42,599 nt of DNA. Source: Betaproteobacteria bacterium. GTDB lineage: Bacteria; Pseudomonadota; Gammaproteobacteria; Burkholderiales; Ferrovaceae. The DNA is taken from positions 1 through 42,599 of the forward strand of contig JAGWTQ010000007.1 of assembly GCA_028868905.1 (NCBI GenBank), in the 5' to 3' direction. The notes under the pieces are model-generated. The model was given only the letters and a program-made list of their open reading frames with translations. It made no database searches and was not told where the DNA came from. The position numbers and the translations under genes are program-made. The number at the start of each line of letters is the position of its first letter. Position 1 is the stretch's first letter. Positions 39,270-42,599 of the stretch are shown piece by piece.

Positions 39270-40702
39270 TCGGCCTTAAGCCTTTGCTTGAGCACCACAT
39301 TCAGTTGTTCCGGATTGGCCCGTCCGCCGCTGGCCTTCATGGCCCGCCCCACGAAAAAGCCGAACACCTTTTCCTTTCCGGCGCGATATTCGGCCACCTG
39401 GGCCGGATGCTCCGCCATGAGCGCCTCCACGATGCGTTCCAGGCTGGACACATCGGAAATCTGCTTCAGTCCCCGGGCTTCGATGAGGGCATCCGCTTCT
39501 CCGCCTTCCCGCCACAAGACATCAAACAGTTCCTTGGCCATCTTGCCAGAAATGGTGCCATCCTGAACGCGCTTCAACAAGCCGCCTAACTGTTGCGGGG
39601 AAACGCGGCTGTCCTGTATTTCCAGGCTTTCCCGGTGCAAGGCAGCAGCGAGTTCGCCACTCACCCAATTTGCACACAGCTTGGCATCGTTCCCCGCGCA
39701 AGGCAGGAGGTCCAGAAAATAGCGGGCCATGTCCCGGGAAGCGGTCAGCACGCCGGCATCGTACATCGACAAACCGAAATCGTCGGTGAAACGCTGCTGC
39801 ATGGCATCGGGCAATTCGGGAAGCTCCGCCCGAACCCGATCGATCCAGGCCGCCTCGATGGAGAGCGGCAGCAGATCGGGATCCGGGAAATAGCGGTAGT
39901 CCTGGGCGTCTTCCTTCGAACGCATGGAACGGGTTTCATCCCGATCCGGATCATACAGGCGCGTTTCCTGCACCACGGCGCCTCCCGCTTGGATCAGCTC
40001 GATCTGGCGGCGGATTTCGTACTCGATGGCCTTTTCAAGGAAACGGAACGAGTTCAGGTTCTTGATTTCGCAGCGCGTGCCCAATTCTTCCTGGCCACGC
40101 GGACGGACGGACACGTTGGCATCGCAGCGGAAAGAACCTTCCTGCATGTTTCCATCGCAGATGCCGATCCAGGTGACCAGGCGATGCAGGGCACGGGCAT
40201 ACGCCACGGCTTCCGCAGCACTGCGCAAATCCGGCTCAGAAACGATTTCCAGCAGGGGGGTGCCGGCACGGTTGAGATCGATGCCCGACAGCCCGTGAAA
40301 ATCCTCATGCAGCGATTTCCCTGCATCTTCCTCGAGGTGGGCGCGCGTCAGCCGGATTGTCCTGGCCTGGCCTTCCACCTCGATGGTCACGGTGCCCCCG
40401 GAAACCACGGGGATTTCGTACTGGCTGATCTGGTACCCTTTGGGGAGATCGGGATAGAAATAGTTTTTCCGGGCAAAAATCGATCGGGAAGCAACGGTGG
40501 CTCCCGTGGACAGCCCAAAGCGGATGGCACAATCCACTGCAGCCCGGTTGAGCACCGGCAGCACGCCGGGGAGGGCCAGATCGACTGCGCTGGCCTGGGC
40601 ATTGGGAGCTGCCCCGAACGCCGTGGACGCGCCTGAAAAAATCTTGGAATGCGTCGCCAGCTGCGCGTGGGTTTCCAGCCCAATCACGACTTCCCAGTCC
40701 AT
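39266..40702 (-). CDS. gatB: Asp/Glu-tRNA amidotransferase subunit B
   Basis: The 478-residue subunit binds misacylated tRNA and activates its side chain for amidation. Seen are the start [19 protein letters not shown], the [15 protein letters not shown] motif and the C-terminal YqeY-like domain (about 330-478). ATG 40702 has AGGAG seven bases upstream. It follows gatA by eight bases and its stop overlaps metX, putting tRNA amidation and methionine synthesis on one transcript. Confidence 0.96.
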   Translation of the reverse strand: MDWEVVIGLETHAQLATHSKIFSGASTAFGAAPNAQASAVDLALPGVLPVLNRAAVDCAIRFGLSTGATVASRSIFARKNYFYPDLPKGYQISQYEIPVVSGGTVTIEVEGQARTIRLTRAHLEEDAGKSLHEDFHGLSGIDLNRAGTPLLEIVSEPDLRSAAEAVAYARALHRLVTWIGICDGNMQEGSFRCDANVSVRPRGQEELGTRCEIKNLNSFRFLEKAIEYEIRRQIELIQAGGAVVQETRLYDPDRDETRSMRSKEDAQDYRYFPDPDLLPLSIEAAWIDRVRAELPELPDAMQQRFTDDFGLSMYDAGVLTASRDMARYFLDLLPCAGNDAKLCANWVSGELAAALHRESLEIQDSRVSPQQLGGLLKRVQDGTISGKMAKELFDVLWREGGEADALIEARGLKQISDVSSLERIVEALMAEHPAQVAEYRAGKEKVFGFFVGRAMKASGGRANPEQLNVVLKQRLKAE

Positions 40703-40710
40703 GTATGCTC

Positions 40711-42177
40711 CTAGGCGCGCGCCATGTCCGGCACCTGCCGATGCCAGTCCGTGGCCTGCTGATAACCATGGGCTGCCTGCAGCAGGCGCCCTTCGCTGAA
40801 GTAATTGCCGATCAGCTGCAAGCCCACCGGCAATCCCGCAGCACCGAAACCGGCAGGAATGGACAGTCCGGGCAGGCCCGCCAGATTGACGCTGATGGTA
40901 AAAATATCCGACAGGTACATTTGCACCGGATCGCTCGTCTTCTCGCCAAACCCGAAAGCCACCGTGGGCGAAGAAGGCCCCATGATGACGTCACAGCGGG
41001 CAAACGCTTCGCGAAAATCGTTCACGATCAGGCGACGCACCCGCTGCGCCTGCAGATAGTAGGCGTCATAGTAGCCGCGCGAGAGCACATAAGTGCCCGT
41101 CAGGATGCGTCGCTTGACCTCGGCCCCGAACCCTTCCGCGCGCGTGCGTTCGTACATGTCGTTGAGATCCCCGTATTGGGCGGCGCGATGACCGTAACGA
41201 ACGCCGTCATAACGGGAAAGATTGCTGGACGCTTCGGCCGGCGCCAGCACGTAGTAAACGGGCACCGACAGGTGACTGTGCGGCAGGCTCACCTCGACCC
41301 GCTCAGCCCCCAGCCGGTCATAGACCTCAAGGGCGGCGTCGATGGCCTGAGCCACGTCAGGGCTGACGCCTCCGCTGAAATATTCGCGAGGCAGGCCGAT
41401 GCGCAACCCTTTGAGGGGCTGGCCCAGGGCAGCCGTGTAATCTTCCGTGGGACGTTCGATGCTCGTGGAATCACGGGTATCAAATCCCACCATCGTGTTC
41501 AGCACAAGTCCCAGGTCTTCGGCGCTGGGAGCGATCACGCCGCCCTGGTCCAGGCTTGAGGCATAGGCAATCATGCCGTACCGGGAAACCAGCCCGTAGG
41601 TGGGCTTGATTCCGCTCACCCCGCACAGCGCCGCAGGCTGGCGAATGGAGCCTCCGGTATCCGTTGCCGTAGCGGCCGGAGCAAGCCGTGCCGCCACGGC
41701 AGCCGCCGACCCTCCGGAGCTGCCGCCCGGCACTTTGGCCAGGTTCCAGGGATTTTTGACCGGACCGAAATGCGAGGTTTCGTTGCTTGACCCCATGGCA
41801 AACTCGTCCATGTTGGTCTTGCCCAGAATCAGGGCTCCCGCCGCGGCGAACTTTTCGATCACATGTGCGTCGTAAGGAGACACGAAATTGGACAGCATGC
41901 GGGAACCGCAGGTGGTCAGCCAGCCTTCGGTGCAAAAAATATCCTTGTGCGCGACCGGAATGCCGGTCAGGGGTCCGGCCTCTCCGCGGGCAATGCGGGC
42001 ATCGGCCGCATCAGCCTGGGACAGGGTTTTGTCCGGGTCGACCGTGATGAATGCGCCCAGCTGTCCGTCCAGCCGTCCGATCCGCTCCAGGTAAGCCTGG
42101 GTCAGTTCACGACTGGAAATCCGGCGTTCGTGCAAGGCGGAGGCGAGCTGCCGCAAGGAAGTATTTGCGAGATCCAT
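40711..42177 (-). CDS. gatA: Asp/Glu-tRNA amidotransferase subunit A
   Basis: The 488-residue amidase-signature subunit releases ammonia from glutamine. The catalytic triad is seen as Lys78 (PVAHKDIF), cis-Ser153 (GGSSGGSA) and nucleophile Ser177 ([12 protein letters not shown]). I start at ATG 42177; a GTG three codons upstream overlaps the gatC stop and is a possible coupled start. Order gatC-gatA-gatB is standard. Confidence 0.96.
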   Translation of the reverse strand: MDLANTSLRQLASALHERRISSRELTQAYLERIGRLDGQLGAFITVDPDKTLSQADAADARIARGEAGPLTGIPVAHKDIFCTEGWLTTCGSRMLSNFVSPYDAHVIEKFAAAGALILGKTNMDEFAMGSSNETSHFGPVKNPWNLAKVPGGSSGGSAAAVAARLAPAATATDTGGSIRQPAALCGVSGIKPTYGLVSRYGMIAYASSLDQGGVIAPSAEDLGLVLNTMVGFDTRDSTSIERPTEDYTAALGQPLKGLRIGLPREYFSGGVSPDVAQAIDAALEVYDRLGAERVEVSLPHSHLSVPVYYVLAPAEASSNLSRYDGVRYGHRAAQYGDLNDMYERTRAEGFGAEVKRRILTGTYVLSRGYYDAYYLQAQRVRRLIVNDFREAFARCDVIMGPSSPTVAFGFGEKTSDPVQMYLSDIFTISVNLAGLPGLSIPAGFGAAGLPVGLQLIGNYFSEGRLLQAAHGYQQATDWHRQVPDMARA

Positions 42178-42182
42178 GCTCG

Positions 42183-42470
42183 TCACTCGATGACTTTGGG
42201 AACCAGATAGAGACCTTCCTCCACCTGGGGGGCAACGGACTGAAAGCGGGCCCTTTGGTCCATTTCAGTCACAACGTCTTCGCGCAGCCGCGCTTCCAGG
42301 TCCAGCGCATGGGATAACGGCTCGATTCCGTGGGTATCTACCGCCTGAAGCTGGTCGATCAGCCCCAGAATGCCGGCGAACTGCTCCCGGAGCCCGGAAA
42401 TCTCGGTCTCTTCCAGCCGCAAACGGGCAAGCCGGGCAAGCCGCCTCAGGTCGGTATCAGTCAAAGCCAC
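42183..42470 (-). CDS. gatC: Asp/Glu-tRNA amidotransferase subunit C
   Basis: The 95-residue subunit stabilises the GatA-GatB interface. Seen are [19 protein letters not shown] and the [10 protein letters not shown] segment, where the family has LREDVV. I start at GTG 42470 because AGGAG lies eight bases upstream and it gives the family's usual 95 residues; an in-frame ATG at 42488 has no ribosome site. It heads the gatCAB-metXW run and is divergent from mreB. Confidence 0.92.
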   Translation of the reverse strand: MALTDTDLRRLARLARLRLEETEISGLREQFAGILGLIDQLQAVDTHGIEPLSHALDLEARLREDVVTEMDQRARFQSVAPQVEEGLYLVPKVIE

Positions 42471-42552
42471 GGCTTGGGCTCCTGGCATGGAAAGGGCTGG
42501 GGTTATGGAGTATCATGGAGAGCTTTGAAGCAAGTCACCTAAGGACGCGTTT

Positions 42553-42599
42553 ATGTTCGAATTTTTGCGTGGTTATTTTTCCACCGACCTCGCCATCGA
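42553..42599 (+). CDS. mreB: Rod-shape protein MreB (partial, 5' end)
   Basis: The first 15 codons read MFEFLRGYFSTDLAI, the characteristic MreB N-terminus, cut by the window end. The ATG at 42553 has AAGGA seven bases upstream. MreB is the bacterial actin that directs side-wall synthesis. mreB divergent from gatCAB is standard in betaproteobacteria. Confidence 0.9.
   Translation, partial: MFEFLRGYFSTDLAI

Noticed and set aside
42481-42516. Sigma-54-like promoter (TGGCATGG) before mreB
   Set aside because: The required downstream TTGC element at -12 is missing; the TATCAT at 42511 is an equally weak sigma-70 -10 without a -35.

Overview
The window reads as a chromosomal segment of a betaproteobacterium. 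The evidence is the gene order: leuS-lptE-holA-proA-nadD-rsfS-rlmH-maf-rng, ubiE-ubiJ-ubiB, metX-metW and gatCAB divergent from mreB are all arrangements typical of that class. Several c-type cytochromes, a HiPIP-like iron-sulfur protein and the first subunit of an Alternative Complex III suggest a chemolithotrophic or respiratory specialist, possibly an iron or sulfur oxidiser. That lifestyle is inferred. I see no rRNA, tRNA, CRISPR array, insertion sequence or prophage, and coding density is very high.

Layout. Positions 1-7019 form a respiratory region. On the minus strand are a pentaheme ActA-like cytochrome, the first bases of the next gene, and a Tat-exported HiPIP-like protein. On the plus strand are a diheme cytochrome c4 with a strong terminator, then a four-gene operon: a membrane-anchored monoheme cytochrome c, a four-helix protein resembling a piece of heme-copper oxidase subunit I, a thioredoxin-like lipoprotein and a small membrane protein. 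A second minus-strand group (second cytochrome c4, a polytopic membrane protein, a 66-residue membrane protein) converges on it. uvrD and a divergent promoter region follow. Positions 9338-18155 are one long plus-strand housekeeping run from leuS to rng. yggT-proC-yggS run back on the minus strand, and a DUF971 gene with ubiE-ubiJ-ubiB runs on the plus strand. Positions 23529-28401 hold a complete branched-chain amino acid-type ABC importer (livK, livH, a fused livM-livG, livF).

Positions 28621-31387 carry a gamma-carbonic-anhydrase-like protein, a small alpha/beta hydrolase, hemJ and an rlmL-like rRNA methyltransferase. At 31413 a good Pho box and -10 element precede phoB-phoR, and phoR is followed within 3 bases by ptsH and ptsI. 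Phosphate sensing and a phosphotransfer relay therefore appear to share a transcript. pyrE, ampG, and then gatC-gatA-gatB-metX-metW (a tightly overlapping minus-strand run) complete the window, which ends in the first codons of mreB.

The most unusual parts are the 2599-4695 operon with the miniature oxidase-like protein and a cytochrome lacking the usual methionine ligand, the six-cysteine HiPIP-like protein, the leader sequence shared by the divergent HiPIP and cytochrome c4 genes, the phoBR-ptsHI linkage, and a perfect 21-bp palindrome spanning the two convergent stop codons of rng and yggT.
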